NCBI RefSeq assembly: GCF_002899455.1
Contig: NZ_PPFB01000001.1
Coordinates: 6,642,501-6,706,500 of the forward strand
Length of the DNA stretch: 64,000 nt
Direction: 5' to 3'
Origin: Streptomyces sp. DH-12
GTDB taxonomy: Bacteria; Actinomycetota; Actinomycetes; Streptomycetales; Streptomycetaceae
Positions 8,009 through 18,029 of the stretch are shown here, one piece after another. Within the stretch, counting starts at the first letter, position 1. Every line of letters starts with the position of its first letter. A program made the position numbers and the translations under genes. Under the pieces are notes generated by a model. It saw only the letters and a program-made list of their open reading frames with translations. It had not been told where the DNA came from and did not search any database.

Positions 8009-8155
8009 GGCACCGCACTCGTCGAGCCGGCTTCCGAGCTGCCCGCGGTCATAGCCAGCCGGCTGCCCGGCGTCCACCAGAACACCGCCGACTCCTGGAA
8101 GTGCATCGGTGGGCAGGACAACGCCTGCGCCGAGGAGGTCACCGGCCTCCCATGA
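8009..8155 (+). pseudogene. Possible C-terminal scrap of a site-specific integrase
   Basis: On the plus strand the end of an open frame reads [20 protein letters not shown] followed by [17 protein letters not shown]. This resembles the LP-x2-LA-x-LLG-x-H-x-NTA-x-W tail seen in actinobacterial recombinase/integrase-like proteins. No catalytic Arg/His/Tyr residues are present and the upstream part of the frame has no coding signal. I consider it a relic that fits the scarred surroundings, but the match is short and the identification weak. Confidence 0.3.
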
Positions 8156-8166
8156 TCCAGGATTCT

Positions 8167-8176
8167 CTGAATTCAG
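8167..8176. promoter_or_regulatory. Palindrome upstream of cmtR-like gene (candidate operator)
   Basis: The perfect 10-base palindrome CTGAATTCAG lies 6 bases before the ATG at 8183 and 21 bases before an alternative GTG start at 8198, in an AT-rich pocket (8161-8195) within very GC-rich DNA. ArsR/SmtB-family sensors normally bind imperfect palindromes overlapping their own promoter, so this is a plausible autoregulatory site. Confidence 0.5.
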
Positions 8177-8182
8177 GATTTG

Positions 8183-8533
8183 ATGTACTCTCAGGGGGTG
8201 CCGACACTCGCTGCTGACATCGAGGTGCTGGCGCGGTTCGGCCGCGCCCTCGCCGACCCCATCCGCTGCCGCATCCTGCTCGCCCTCCGCCAGACCCCCG
8301 CCTACCCGGCCGACCTGGCCGACGCCCTGGGCATCTCCCGCACTCGGCTGTCGAACCACCTGGCCTGCCTGCGCGACTGCGGCCTGGTCGTCACCGTCCC
8401 CGACGGCCGACGCTCACGCTACGAACTCGCCGACGAACGCCTCGGCCACGCGCTCGACGACCTGCGGACAGCTGTCGTCGCGGTCGAGGTGGACAAGACT
8501 TGCCCGGATGCGGACGAGAAGGGCTGCTGCTGA
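8183..8533 (+). CDS. cmtR: ArsR/SmtB-family metal sensor, CmtR-like
   Basis: A winged-helix metal-responsive repressor of about 116 residues. The recognition region SRTRLSNHLACLRDCGLV contains the paired cysteines of the Cd/Pb sensor CmtR (C-x3-C in the alphaR helix), and a further cysteine pair lies at the C-terminus (KTCPDADEKGCC). Metal binding should release DNA and switch on the downstream transporter. The start may be ATG 8183 or GTG 8198; the latter has TCAGGGGG directly in front, and a leaderless transcript is possible. Its stop abuts the ATG of the transporter at 8534, so the two are one operon. Confidence 0.88.
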   Translation: MYSQGVPTLAADIEVLARFGRALADPIRCRILLALRQTPAYPADLADALGISRTRLSNHLACLRDCGLVVTVPDGRRSRYELADERLGHALDDLRTAVVAVEVDKTCPDADEKGCC

Positions 8534-9241
8534 ATGACCGCGCTGTCCCTCCGCCCCAGCCCGGTCCGCCGTGACACGCTCACCCGGCGCATACGCCTGC
8601 TCGTCGCCGCGACCATCGCCTACAACGTCATCGAAGCCGTGGTCGCGATCACCGCAGGCACTCTGGCCTCGTCGACCGCCCTGATCGGCTTCGGACTCGA
8701 CTCCGTCATCGAGGTCTCCTCCGCCACAGCGGTCGCCTGGCAGTTCTCCGCCGGCGACCCCGCTGTCCGCGAAGCACGCGAGCAGCGCACTCTGCGGATC
8801 ATCGCCGTGTCGTTCTTCGCGCTCGCGGCCTACGTCACCGTCGATGCCGCCCGCGCGCTGACCGGCACCGGCGAGGCCGGCCACTCGATCACCGGCATCG
8901 TCCTCGCCGCCCTTTCGCTGGCGATCATGCCCTTCCTGTCGGCAGCCCAACGCAAGGCCGGCCGCGAGCTCGGCTCCGCCTCCGCGGTCGCCGACTCCAA
9001 GCAGACCCTGCTGTGCACCTACCTCTCCGCCGTGCTCCTGGTCGGCCTGCTGGCCAACCTGCTGCTCGGCTGGTCCTGGGCCGACCCGATCGCCGCCCTC
9101 GTCATCGCCGCGATCGCCGTCAAGGAGGGCCGCGACGCCTGGCAGGGGAAGGGCTGCTGCGCGCCGACCGCCCCCACCGCGCCGCCAGTGTCCGGAACGC
9201 TGATGGGCTGCGGCTGCGGCTCGGGATGCTCCTGCTGCTGA
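8534..9241 (+). CDS. Cation-diffusion-facilitator-like metal transporter with Cys-rich tail
   Basis: A 235-residue polytopic membrane protein with about six hydrophobic segments and CDF-like metal-site helices (FGLDSVIEVSS and VADSKQTLLCTYLSA, where aspartates replace parts of the classical HxxxD motifs). The C-terminus has no long cytosolic CDF domain. It ends instead in clustered cysteines (GKGCCAPT and GCGCGSGCSCC), an unusual thiol-rich tail that could load or sense soft metals such as Cd, Pb or Zn. It starts one base after the CmtR-like stop and is followed by a strong terminator hairpin, so this is a two-gene metal-efflux operon. Confidence 0.82.
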   Translation: MTALSLRPSPVRRDTLTRRIRLLVAATIAYNVIEAVVAITAGTLASSTALIGFGLDSVIEVSSATAVAWQFSAGDPAVREAREQRTLRIIAVSFFALAAYVTVDAARALTGTGEAGHSITGIVLAALSLAIMPFLSAAQRKAGRELGSASAVADSKQTLLCTYLSAVLLVGLLANLLLGWSWADPIAALVIAAIAVKEGRDAWQGKGCCAPTAPTAPPVSGTLMGCGCGSGCSCC

Positions 9242-9259
9242 ACCGCTCACCTCAGTGAA

Positions 9260-9288
9260 CGCCCCGGCTCGACCTTCGAGCCGGGGCG
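9260..9288 (+). terminator. Strong hairpin after cmtR/transporter operon
   Basis: A perfect 13-base-pair inverted repeat (CGCCCCGGCTCGA at 9260-9272 and its complement at 9276-9288) with a 3-base loop lies 19 bases after the transporter stop. No U-tract follows, as is common in Streptomyces. Confidence 0.75.
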
Positions 9289-9627
9289 AAGGCTCACCGT
9301 CGATCGCATGGGAGCCATGCGGATCTCCCAGCTCGCCGCCGGGGAACTGCCGGAGTCCCGAGCCGTGGACCGGACGGAGTCGGACCGGACGGCGTGCTCC
9401 AGGGCGGCGTCCTGGGGCTCCCGCCCACCGCCCAGCAGGGACCACATGCACACCGGGTGACCACGCGTGGATTTCCGCCGGGGTGGCGGAACGCGCCGTG
9501 GCGCAGACCGACCGGCACGCCAAGGACCCCGTTCCGGTGTCGCGCCGGCCCCATGCCGCGGTGGGCGTTTCGCGCTGTCCGTCACCGGGAACCCGGCGGG
9601 CCGCCGACGCCGACGAGAGGAACGGAC
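9289..9627. other. Intergenic stretch without a convincing gene
   Basis: About 340 bases between the terminator and the next small gene. A plus-strand ATG near 9316 opens with MRISQLAAG, like the first residues of MerR regulators, but the frame then loses all resemblance and stops. No other coding signal was seen; it may hold the promoter of the gene at 9628. Confidence 0.4.
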
Positions 9628-9873
9628 ATGACCGGGCAGCAGGACCAGGACACCGACCGCTACGGCCGGGCGCGCAGCGGCGAGGAGCCCGGCGCCCACT
9701 CCGGCGGTGAGCAGCAGGCGCAGGACCGGACGATCCCGGGCGAGGGGAGCGCCAAGGAGGGCTACCAGACCGGCCGCGGCACGACGGCGGGCAACCCCCT
9801 GGAGGGGGTCGAGGCTCCCGCGGACGCCGAGGACGAGGAGAGCGGGGACACCGAGGACCGCCAGGGTTCGTGA
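9628..9873 (+). CDS. Small acidic, disordered protein of unknown function
   Basis: An 81-residue protein (MTGQQDQDTDRYGRA...) almost free of hydrophobic residues and rich in Gly, Glu, Asp, Gln and Ser, so probably unfolded. Start ATG 9628 has the purine-rich GAGAGGAA just upstream, and the reading frame is clean up to the stop at 9873, which lies inside a terminator hairpin. Short Gly/Glu/Gln-rich proteins of this type occur around Streptomyces stress genes, but I do not recognise a family and give no function. Confidence 0.55.
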   Translation: MTGQQDQDTDRYGRARSGEEPGAHSGGEQQAQDRTIPGEGSAKEGYQTGRGTTAGNPLEGVEAPADAEDEESGDTEDRQGS

Positions 9874-9890
9874 CCGCCGGCCGGTCACGA
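9868..9890. terminator. Bidirectional hairpin between convergent genes
   Basis: TCGTGACC and GGTCACGA form an 8-base-pair stem around a GC-rich 7-base centre (GCCGGCC). It overlaps the stop of the small acidic gene and lies just beyond the end of the convergent SUKH gene, so it can serve both. Confidence 0.6.
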
Positions 9891-9915
9891 GGGGCGGGCC
9901 CCGCGACCGGCGTCC

Positions 9916-11814
9916 TCACGCCATGGACCACACCAGGTACGTCTCGCCGTCCCGCGGCGGCCGGGTCCACGAACGGGTGGTGACGGTGTGCAGACGGCCG
10001 TTCAGGAGAGCGTGGCGGGGGAGACGGACGCCGAAGTGCTCGGCCACGGCTTCCAGCAGCGGCCGTTCCGCCGCGGCGCCGGCCCCGGGCACGGCGAAGA
10101 AGCGGTCCGGGTCCAGTGCCCGGGGGATGTCACCGGTGCGCCGGATCTCGCCGTCCGTGCAGGTGAAGGCGTACTCCCGCGTGCCGTCGCGTGCCACCGA
10201 GAGGTGGAAGAACGACTCTCCGCGCCGGGCTCCGAGGTCGCTCCACACCACCACCGCGCGGGTGCCCGCAGCGGCGGACGCGGCGGGGGAGACGAAGCGC
10301 CGAGGGGCGAACGGGGCCGGGTCCCCGTCGAAGGCGAAGCTCCATCCGGCGCCGGCCCGGCCGACCGCCATGACCGGCCTGTCCTCGTAGGACGAGGACT
10401 CCCTTGGGCCGCGCGGCAGGTGCCATCGCGCCTCCCGGAGGGTCCTGGGGGCGTCGAGCGCCGCACCCTCCGCGTCCTCGTCGCCCAGACGCGCGGGCAG
10501 GTCCTCCGGCTCCACCCCTTCCACCAGGACGAAGCGGTAGGGCCCTCGTCCGCCTCCCGGTCCGGGATCCACGAGCCAGGCCAGGCCGGGCGGGTCGAGG
10601 CCGGGCGTCGGGGCGGGCGCCTCTCCCGGGTGCCCGCCCCTGGGGGTGGACAGCAGTTCGCGGCCCCGTTCCACGGTGAGCAGCGGCCCGAGGACCGGGT
10701 CGGCCACCCAGCCGAGGGGCACCAAGTGGTCCGGGCCCAGTGGCCGCCACAGGGGCAGCGCGTCCGTCAAGGTGCGCCATGCCTGGTCGGTGTCGCCCCA
10801 GCGGGCCAGCTCGCGTGCCCGGTCGACCGCCTCGCCGAAGGGGCCGGGGGCCGTGTACCGGTACGCGCCGGCGCGCACCTGCTCCAGGGTCGCGAAGACC
10901 TGGGACACCAGGGCGTCGTCCGCACCCCGCAGGGGGAAGGTCAGGGAGGCGTCGCCGCGGTAGGAGTGGGCGGCGTGCTCGGCCGCCAGGGGAGGCAGGA
11001 GCTCGGGAGCGTACCTCGGGTCGGTCACCACGTCGGGGAAGTACACCAGGTGAGTCCGGCCGAGCAGGCGGCGTATCTGGTCGCCCAGACCCCTGGCCCG
11101 CGGTCTGCCGTACTCCTCGGCCTCGTCCAGCGTCTTCAGCGCCCTCTCCCAGTCGCCGCGCAGCGCGTCCCGGCGGGCCTCGTCCACCCGGGCGTCCAGC
11201 TCCCGGGTCGTGTCGTTGACGAACGCGGGCTCCCGGCCGGTGCGGTGCGCCCGGAGGCTGTGGAACTCCCGGTACATCGCCTCCATGAAGGACCCGAAGT
11301 CCGTGTACCGCTTCGGTGCGTCGGCACGCCAGCTCGCCCAGGTGTACACGGCCCACTCGCCGTCCTCGTCCACGTCCTCCGGGTCCAGCAGGACGTACGT
11401 GGCGTCGGACCGGACGTCGAGCTGGAGTCCGCGCCGCCAGATGCCCGCCTCCCGCCACTCCTCCGGGCCGGCGTCCTCGTCCAGGTCCTCCTCGTACATG
11501 TCCGCCAGCTCCGACTCGTTGTCGTGCCGGCGCGCGTCCGCCGTCCCCGCCAGCAGCCACACGAACCCGCCCGCGTGCCGCCAGCCGTCGGTGACCAGGA
11601 GGAAGGATCGGTACGACGGAGGCATACGCCGGCCGAGGCGCTCCTCCATCGCCGTGACCCGCTCCTGCGACGCGGGCGGGAAACCCAGCCACCGCGCCCG
11701 CCGCGCCGCCTCGTCGTCCGGGTCCCGCGCCTCGTCGTGCGGCAGGGAGTCCGCCCACTCACCGCTCCACCGCAGCAGGAAGGTCCGCCAGCCGAAGGCC
11801 GTGTGTCCCGTCAT
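9916..11814 (-). CDS. SMI1/KNR4 (SUKH) family protein
   Basis: A 632-residue protein with an N-terminal SUKH/SMI1-KNR4 domain: FPPASQERVTAMEERLGRRM then PPSYRSFLLVTDGW, with later VYTWASWR typical of the fold. The C-terminal two thirds has no motif I recognise; it contains helical repeat-like parts and a beta-rich region ending RDGETYLVWSMA. SUKH domains are frequent in immunity proteins of polymorphic toxin systems and also in large stand-alone proteins of Streptomyces. No toxin gene with a matching layout is visible nearby, so an immunity role is not supported here. It is divergent from the DUF5133 gene. Confidence 0.75.
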   Translation of the reverse strand: MTGHTAFGWRTFLLRWSGEWADSLPHDEARDPDDEAARRARWLGFPPASQERVTAMEERLGRRMPPSYRSFLLVTDGWRHAGGFVWLLAGTADARRHDNESELADMYEEDLDEDAGPEEWREAGIWRRGLQLDVRSDATYVLLDPEDVDEDGEWAVYTWASWRADAPKRYTDFGSFMEAMYREFHSLRAHRTGREPAFVNDTTRELDARVDEARRDALRGDWERALKTLDEAEEYGRPRARGLGDQIRRLLGRTHLVYFPDVVTDPRYAPELLPPLAAEHAAHSYRGDASLTFPLRGADDALVSQVFATLEQVRAGAYRYTAPGPFGEAVDRARELARWGDTDQAWRTLTDALPLWRPLGPDHLVPLGWVADPVLGPLLTVERGRELLSTPRGGHPGEAPAPTPGLDPPGLAWLVDPGPGGGRGPYRFVLVEGVEPEDLPARLGDEDAEGAALDAPRTLREARWHLPRGPRESSSYEDRPVMAVGRAGAGWSFAFDGDPAPFAPRRFVSPAASAAAGTRAVVVWSDLGARRGESFFHLSVARDGTREYAFTCTDGEIRRTGDIPRALDPDRFFAVPGAGAAAERPLLEAVAEHFGVRLPRHALLNGRLHTVTTRSWTRPPRDGETYLVWSMA

Positions 11815-11933
11815 GCGCCGATGCTGTCACCCGCCACTGACAGACCGACAGGCATGGACCTCTCCGGGCGGGGCAATCGCAAGCCTGGCGCCCCGCTGTG
11901 GGACGGCCTTCGACGAGGGGAGAGGAAGCGACC

Positions 11934-12179
11934 ATGATCATGCCGGCGGAGAAGGAGCTGCGTGCGGTGCTGGCCCGGTTCGCGCAGGCGCGGATCGAGC
12001 ACGACGTGCTGCCCACCGGCCACACCAGCCGTGCGCTCGAGGACGCCACCTACACGCTGTGCGTGATGACCGGCTCCCGCACCGCCGAGCAGGCCCTGCG
12101 TGCCGCCGACGCCCTGCTCGAGCAGTACCGGGCGGGCCGCGCCGGCCTCCGCCAGGCGGACGAGACGCTCGCCGCGTGA
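11934..12179 (+). CDS. DUF5133 family small protein
   Basis: An 81-residue, mostly helical protein (MIMPAEKELRAVLARFAQAR ...) characteristic of a short Streptomyces-restricted family (DUF5133) whose function is unknown. The ATG at 11934 follows a good GAGAGGAAG ribosome site; a second ATG lies two codons later. The conserved middle YTLCVMTGSRTAEQALRAAD contains the family's TGxRT-like segment. It stands alone between a divergent SUKH gene and a GPP34 gene, so context adds little. Confidence 0.7.
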   Translation: MIMPAEKELRAVLARFAQARIEHDVLPTGHTSRALEDATYTLCVMTGSRTAEQALRAADALLEQYRAGRAGLRQADETLAA

Positions 12180-12274
12180 GGAAGCCCGGCAGCGGGGAGC
12201 AACGGGGGCGCGTCGGGCGGGTGCGGGTGTGCGACCGTTGAGTCAACGGCCTTCCGCCCACACCGGAGTTGCTC

Positions 12275-12877
12275 ATGACCACAGCGCGTGACCTGGCCCT
12301 CGTCGCCGCCGACCCGCGGGACGGCGCCGTCGTGGAGCAGGGCGATCTGTCGCTCGCCCTCGCCGGGGCGGAACTGATCGACCTCCTCGACGCCGGAACC
12401 CTCGCCCTCGACGGCACCCGCCTGGTCCCCGACGGGCCCGCGCCGGCCGGCGACCCCCTGCTGTCCGAGGCCGCGCAGCGGCCGGCGGACGGGGGACCGG
12501 GCGAGACCGTGGAGGACTGGCTCTGGCGCCGTGGCCGCGACCTCGCGGCCCGCTACCGGTCTGTACTGGAGGCGGAAGGGCTGCTCGCGCCCGAGCGGCG
12601 GACCCGCAACCCGCTGCGGCGGCAGCGCACCGCGCCGGCCGACCCGTCGGGGGTCCGGGCGGCGAGGGAGCGCTGGACGTCGGGCGACCCCGTGCTCGGC
12701 GCCCTCGCGGCCGCCGCCGGGCTGACCGAGCGGGGCGGCGACGAACCGGCCGGGCTCGCCGACGACCACACGGCGGTGCTGGCCGCCGTGCTCCAGGCGG
12801 TCACGGAACTGGCCGGCGAACGGCAGCGCCGCACCATCGAGGCCGCGGCCTTCGACAACATCTGGCGCGGCAACTGA
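12275..12877 (+). CDS. GPP34 family phosphoprotein
   Basis: A 200-residue protein of the Golgi-phosphoprotein-3-like (GPP34) family, which in eukaryotes binds phosphoinositides; the bacterial role is unknown. The family features are an N-terminal LALVAADPRDGAVVEQGDL followed by the helix ALAGAELIDLLDAGTLAL, a central basic RRTRNPLRRQR patch, and a C-terminal helical bundle (AAVLQAVTELAGERQRR). The start is ATG 12275, with TTG 12269 as an alternative. It is followed by more than 500 bases without a gene. Confidence 0.75.
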   Translation: MTTARDLALVAADPRDGAVVEQGDLSLALAGAELIDLLDAGTLALDGTRLVPDGPAPAGDPLLSEAAQRPADGGPGETVEDWLWRRGRDLAARYRSVLEAEGLLAPERRTRNPLRRQRTAPADPSGVRAARERWTSGDPVLGALAAAAGLTERGGDEPAGLADDHTAVLAAVLQAVTELAGERQRRTIEAAAFDNIWRGN

Positions 12878-13415
12878 CCGGCGTCCGCCGCCCGCCCCGG
12901 CGGGCCCGGCCGTCCCGTGCCGCCGCCTCCGCCCCCGTGCACCGGCGGTGGGACGGACACACGCGTGCGTGTGCCGCGGGAGGGGGTGGCACCGGCGTCA
13001 TCCCGCCCGTCCTCACCCGGCCTCCCTCTGCCACCACCCGGTTCGGTGCCCGGCCGGCCCCCGGCCGGGCATCCCCGTGACGCGGGCCGTCAGGCCGCCG
13101 TGCCGTCGCCGTCCCGGCAGGTCCCCGGGACGCGCGGCCCCGCCTCGCTGATCGTCGGGGACGCCGGGACGCGTGCCGCAGCCGGTCCACCGGCGCCTCT
13201 GACGGGCGGCCGGGCGGTGCGACGCCGGGGGCGCGTTCCCGATGGTGCAGTGGGGCGCCCGGCCACCGGTCGAACGGGCGAGCGGTCAGGTGGGAGGTCG
13301 CGGAACCGGTGCCGCGGACGGACGGAACACGGCGCGGCGACGACCCCCGCGAGTCCGCGTCCGGCTGGGTGATCACCGGTGGCGGGCCACCGGGGCCGCT
13401 CATAGCTTCGGCCTC
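12878..13415. other. Long intergenic stretch with a possible terminator
   Basis: No gene is supported in this 540-base region. A short GC-rich inverted repeat GCCCGCC/GGCGGGC at 12890-12905, just after the GPP34 stop, may end transcription. The DNA beyond is extremely C-rich with several open but non-gene-like frames. The last part upstream of 13416 must hold the promoter of the beta-helix gene. Confidence 0.45.
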
Positions 13416-14477
13416 ATGAACAAACGTCACATCGCGTGTGTCGCCTGCATCACCGCCGTCGTCGCGGCCGGGATCGGTGCCGCGCCCTCGACCCCCCAGA
13501 CGACCGTGCACCGCGTGCAGCCCGGGCAGTCCATCCAGAAGGCCGTGGACGCGGCCCGGTCCGGGGACACCGTGCTGATCGCCGCCGGCACCTACGAGCA
13601 GAGCGTCGACATCACCCGCTCCGGCATCACCCTGCGCGGCGACGCCGCCGGCCGCACCGTCCTGGAGCCCCCCGCGAGCCCCGGGACGTCCGCCTGCGCC
13701 GAGGCGGGCAACGGCGTCTGCGTCACCGGCACCGACAAGAAGCCCCTCAAGGACGTCTCCGTACGGTCCCTGACGGTGCGCGGGTTCGCGAAGAACGGCG
13801 TGTGGGCCACCGGCACCGAGAACCTGAAGGTGCGGTCCGTGACCGCCGAGAAGAACGGCCAGTGGGGCATCGCCGCCGAACGCTCCACGCGCAGCGTGAT
13901 CAGCCACAACGTCACCCGAGGGAACGGCGACGCCGGACTGTTCGTGGCGAACACCGTCGACACCGAGGAAGGCGCGCGCGACGCGAAGAAGACGGTGATC
14001 CGCCACAACGAGACGACGGAGAACCGGGTCGGCGTCACCGTGCGGCGGCTGCGGAACCTCAGCGTCGACCACAACGAGGCCACCGGCAACTGCGCCGCCG
14101 TGTTCGTCGTCGGCGACGAGTCCGAGCCCCGCGCCGGACACCTCAGCGTCTCCTGGAACCACGTCCACGCCAACAACAAGTACTGCGCCGCGACGCCCCG
14201 GCTGCCCTTCCTCCAGGGCTCGGGCATCATTCTCACCGGCGTCGAGGAGACCCGGGTGGCGTTCAACCGGGTCGAGAACAACAAGGGCGCCTCCCCGCTC
14301 TCCGGCGGCATCGTGCTCTTCAAGAGCCTCGTCGGCATGCCCAGCGAGCGCAACGACGTCCGCGACAACCTGGTGACCGGCAACAGCCCCGCCGACCTCG
14401 CCAACCGCGACACCGCCACCACCAACACCTTCAGCCGCAACACCTGCACACTCTCCGAGCCCGCCGGAATGTGCTGA
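13416..14477 (+). CDS. Secreted right-handed parallel beta-helix protein
   Basis: A 353-residue secreted protein. It begins with a short signal sequence (MNKRHIACVACITAVVAAGI, cleavage around residue 22-30). It then shows the opening of NosD/pectate-lyase-like beta-helix proteins (VQPGQSIQKAVDAARSGDTV) followed by many short turns with N-rich repeats such as ISHNVTRGNGDAGLFV and VAFNRVENNKGASPL, the rungs of a right-handed beta helix. Such proteins bind or cleave polysaccharides. No catalytic residues can be assigned confidently. It precedes an O-methyltransferase gene by 51 bases on the same strand, though the functional link is doubtful. Confidence 0.75.
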   Translation: MNKRHIACVACITAVVAAGIGAAPSTPQTTVHRVQPGQSIQKAVDAARSGDTVLIAAGTYEQSVDITRSGITLRGDAAGRTVLEPPASPGTSACAEAGNGVCVTGTDKKPLKDVSVRSLTVRGFAKNGVWATGTENLKVRSVTAEKNGQWGIAAERSTRSVISHNVTRGNGDAGLFVANTVDTEEGARDAKKTVIRHNETTENRVGVTVRRLRNLSVDHNEATGNCAAVFVVGDESEPRAGHLSVSWNHVHANNKYCAATPRLPFLQGSGIILTGVEETRVAFNRVENNKGASPLSGGIVLFKSLVGMPSERNDVRDNLVTGNSPADLANRDTATTNTFSRNTCTLSEPAGMC

Positions 14478-14528
14478 CCCGACCGCCTTCCCCCCACCCA
14501 CGGCACCACAGCAGAAGCGAGGCAACGG

Positions 14529-15557
14529 ATGACCACCGTTGATCCGGCTCCCCCACCGCCCATGCGGCTGAGGGAGCTCGTGTTCGGGGCGGCCTGCGCG
14601 GCCGCCGTACGCGCCGCCGTCCGTCTGGGCGTGCCCGACGCGCTGGACGACGACCCCATGACCGTCGACGACCTGGCGGCGGCGGTGAAGACCCAGCCGC
14701 ACACCCTGCGGCGGCTGCTGCGCGCGCTGTCGTGCCAGGGCGTCTTCGCCGAGAACCCCGACGGCACCTTCGAGCACACCGACATGTCCCGGCTGCTGCG
14801 CGAGGACGACCCGCACAGCCTGCGCTACATCGCCCTGTGGTGCACCGAGCCCTGGACCTGGAACGTGTGGCCCCGGCTCGACGAGGCGGTGCGCACCGGC
14901 GGCAACGTCTTCGAGGACGTGTACGACCGGGAGTTCTTCACCTACCTCAACGAGTCGGCGCCCGAGTCCGCCCACGTCTTCAACCGGGCCATGACCACCT
15001 CCAGCGAGCAGTCCGCGCGGGACGTGGCCAAGCTCCTGGACCTGGGCGACGCCGCCTCCGTGGCGGACATCGGCGGCGGCCAGGGCCACGTCCTGGCCAG
15101 CCTCCTGGAGAAGCACCCTCACCTGCACGGCACCCTGCTCGACCTGCCGGGAGTCGTCGAGAACGCCGACCCCCGGCTGCGGGACGGCGGGACGCTCGCC
15201 GCCCGGGCCCGCGTCGTGGCCGGTGACTGCCGCGAGGAGGTGCCCGTCGAAGCGGACGTGTACATCATCAAGAACGTCCTGGAGTGGGACGACGACAGCA
15301 CCCGCCGGGTGCTGGCCGCCATCCGCCGGTCGGCACGCCCCGCCGCCCGGGTCGTGGTGATCGAGAACCTCGTCGACGACACCCCGTCCATGCGCTTCAC
15401 CACCGCCATGGACCTGCTGCTGCTCCTGAACGTCGGGGGCGCCAAGCACACCCGGCGGAGCATGGTGGACCGGCTCACCGGGGCGGGCCTGGTCATCGGC
15501 GAGATCCGCCCGGTCAACGCCTACCTGCACGCCTTCGAATGCACCGTTCCCGGCTGA
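14529..15557 (+). CDS. SAM-dependent O-methyltransferase next to the spore-pigment locus
   Basis: A 342-residue class I methyltransferase of the plant/aromatic polyketide O-methyltransferase type. The N-terminal part is the dimerisation winged helix (VRLGVPDALDD, LLRALSCQGVF) and the catalytic part carries the SAM-binding glycine loop ADIGGGQGHVLASLL, the acidic VAGDCREEVP motif and IIKNVLEWDDD. These enzymes methylate phenolic hydroxyls of aromatic polyketides. It is convergent with the whiE-type gene set and shares a bidirectional terminator with it, so it may tailor the spore pigment; this pairing is inference from position. Confidence 0.85.
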   Translation: MTTVDPAPPPPMRLRELVFGAACAAAVRAAVRLGVPDALDDDPMTVDDLAAAVKTQPHTLRRLLRALSCQGVFAENPDGTFEHTDMSRLLREDDPHSLRYIALWCTEPWTWNVWPRLDEAVRTGGNVFEDVYDREFFTYLNESAPESAHVFNRAMTTSSEQSARDVAKLLDLGDAASVADIGGGQGHVLASLLEKHPHLHGTLLDLPGVVENADPRLRDGGTLAARARVVAGDCREEVPVEADVYIIKNVLEWDDDSTRRVLAAIRRSARPAARVVVIENLVDDTPSMRFTTAMDLLLLLNVGGAKHTRRSMVDRLTGAGLVIGEIRPVNAYLHAFECTVPG

Positions 15558-15576
15558 TCCCGGGACCCCCGCACAC

Positions 15577-15623
15577 CCCGAGGCCGCCGGCTCCGCGACT
15601 GACGCGGAACCGGCGGCCTCGGG
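15577..15623. terminator. Large bidirectional hairpin between OMT and spore-pigment operon
   Basis: Two 21-base arms (15577-15597 and 15603-15623) pair with a single mismatch around the 5-base loop ACTGA. The hairpin sits between the converging stops at 15557 and 15643 and should end both transcripts. Confidence 0.85.
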
Positions 15624-15642
15624 CCTTCGTGTGTGCGGCGGC

Positions 15643-15978
15643 TCAGGAGCCGGCGCCGCGCTCCCAGCGGTAGAAGCACTGTGCCATGGCGTCCTTCGGG
15701 CCGCGCCACGTCGCCGGGTCGTACGGGCTGACGTACGCCTCCAGCTCCTGGCTGATGCGGCGGAACTCGGGGTGCGAGGCCACCTTCGCGATGGCGGGCG
15801 CCGGGTCCTGTTCCGACTCGATGAGGTGCAGGTACACGTCGTCCCCGAACCGGAAGAGGCTGCGCCGGCTGACGCCGACCAGGTGAGGCAGCTCACCCCG
15901 GTCCGACGCGGCGAACACGTCGGCGATGTCCGGCGCCGAACCGGGCTTCATCCGGGCGACGATCAGGGCGTGGTGCAT
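15643..15978 (-). CDS. whiE-ORFVII: TcmI-family polyketide cyclase of the spore-pigment cluster
   Basis: A 111-residue dimeric ferredoxin-like cyclase of the tetracenomycin TcmI family: start MHHALIVARMKPGSAPDIAD, then the core segment LPHLVGVSRRSLFRFGDDVY and HPEFRRISQELEAYVSPYDP, and the typical ending MAQCFYRW. It closes a ring late in the folding of the aromatic polyketide chain. It is the last gene of the seven-gene minus-strand operon. Length and order match WhiE ORFVII. Confidence 0.9.
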   Translation of the reverse strand: MHHALIVARMKPGSAPDIADVFAASDRGELPHLVGVSRRSLFRFGDDVYLHLIESEQDPAPAIAKVASHPEFRRISQELEAYVSPYDPATWRGPKDAMAQCFYRWERGAGS

Positions 15979-16012
15979 GGGATTCCTTCCGGGTCCCCGG
16001 CGGGACCGGTGC

Positions 16013-18025
<2,013 letters not shown>

Positions 18026-18029
<4 letters not shown>

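Noticed and set aside
9316-9430. Possible MerR regulator start (MRISQLAAG)
   Set aside because: Only the first eight or nine residues resemble MerR; the rest of the frame has no winged helix.
9916-11814. SUKH protein as immunity partner of a polymorphic toxin
   Set aside because: No toxin-like large secreted protein, Rhs or WXG gene is nearby, and the protein is far longer than normal SUKH immunity proteins.
12801-15896. 1,031-codon minus-strand frame across the beta-helix and O-methyltransferase genes
   Set aside because: Shadow of two clear plus-strand genes; composition is typical of antisense reading in high-GC DNA.
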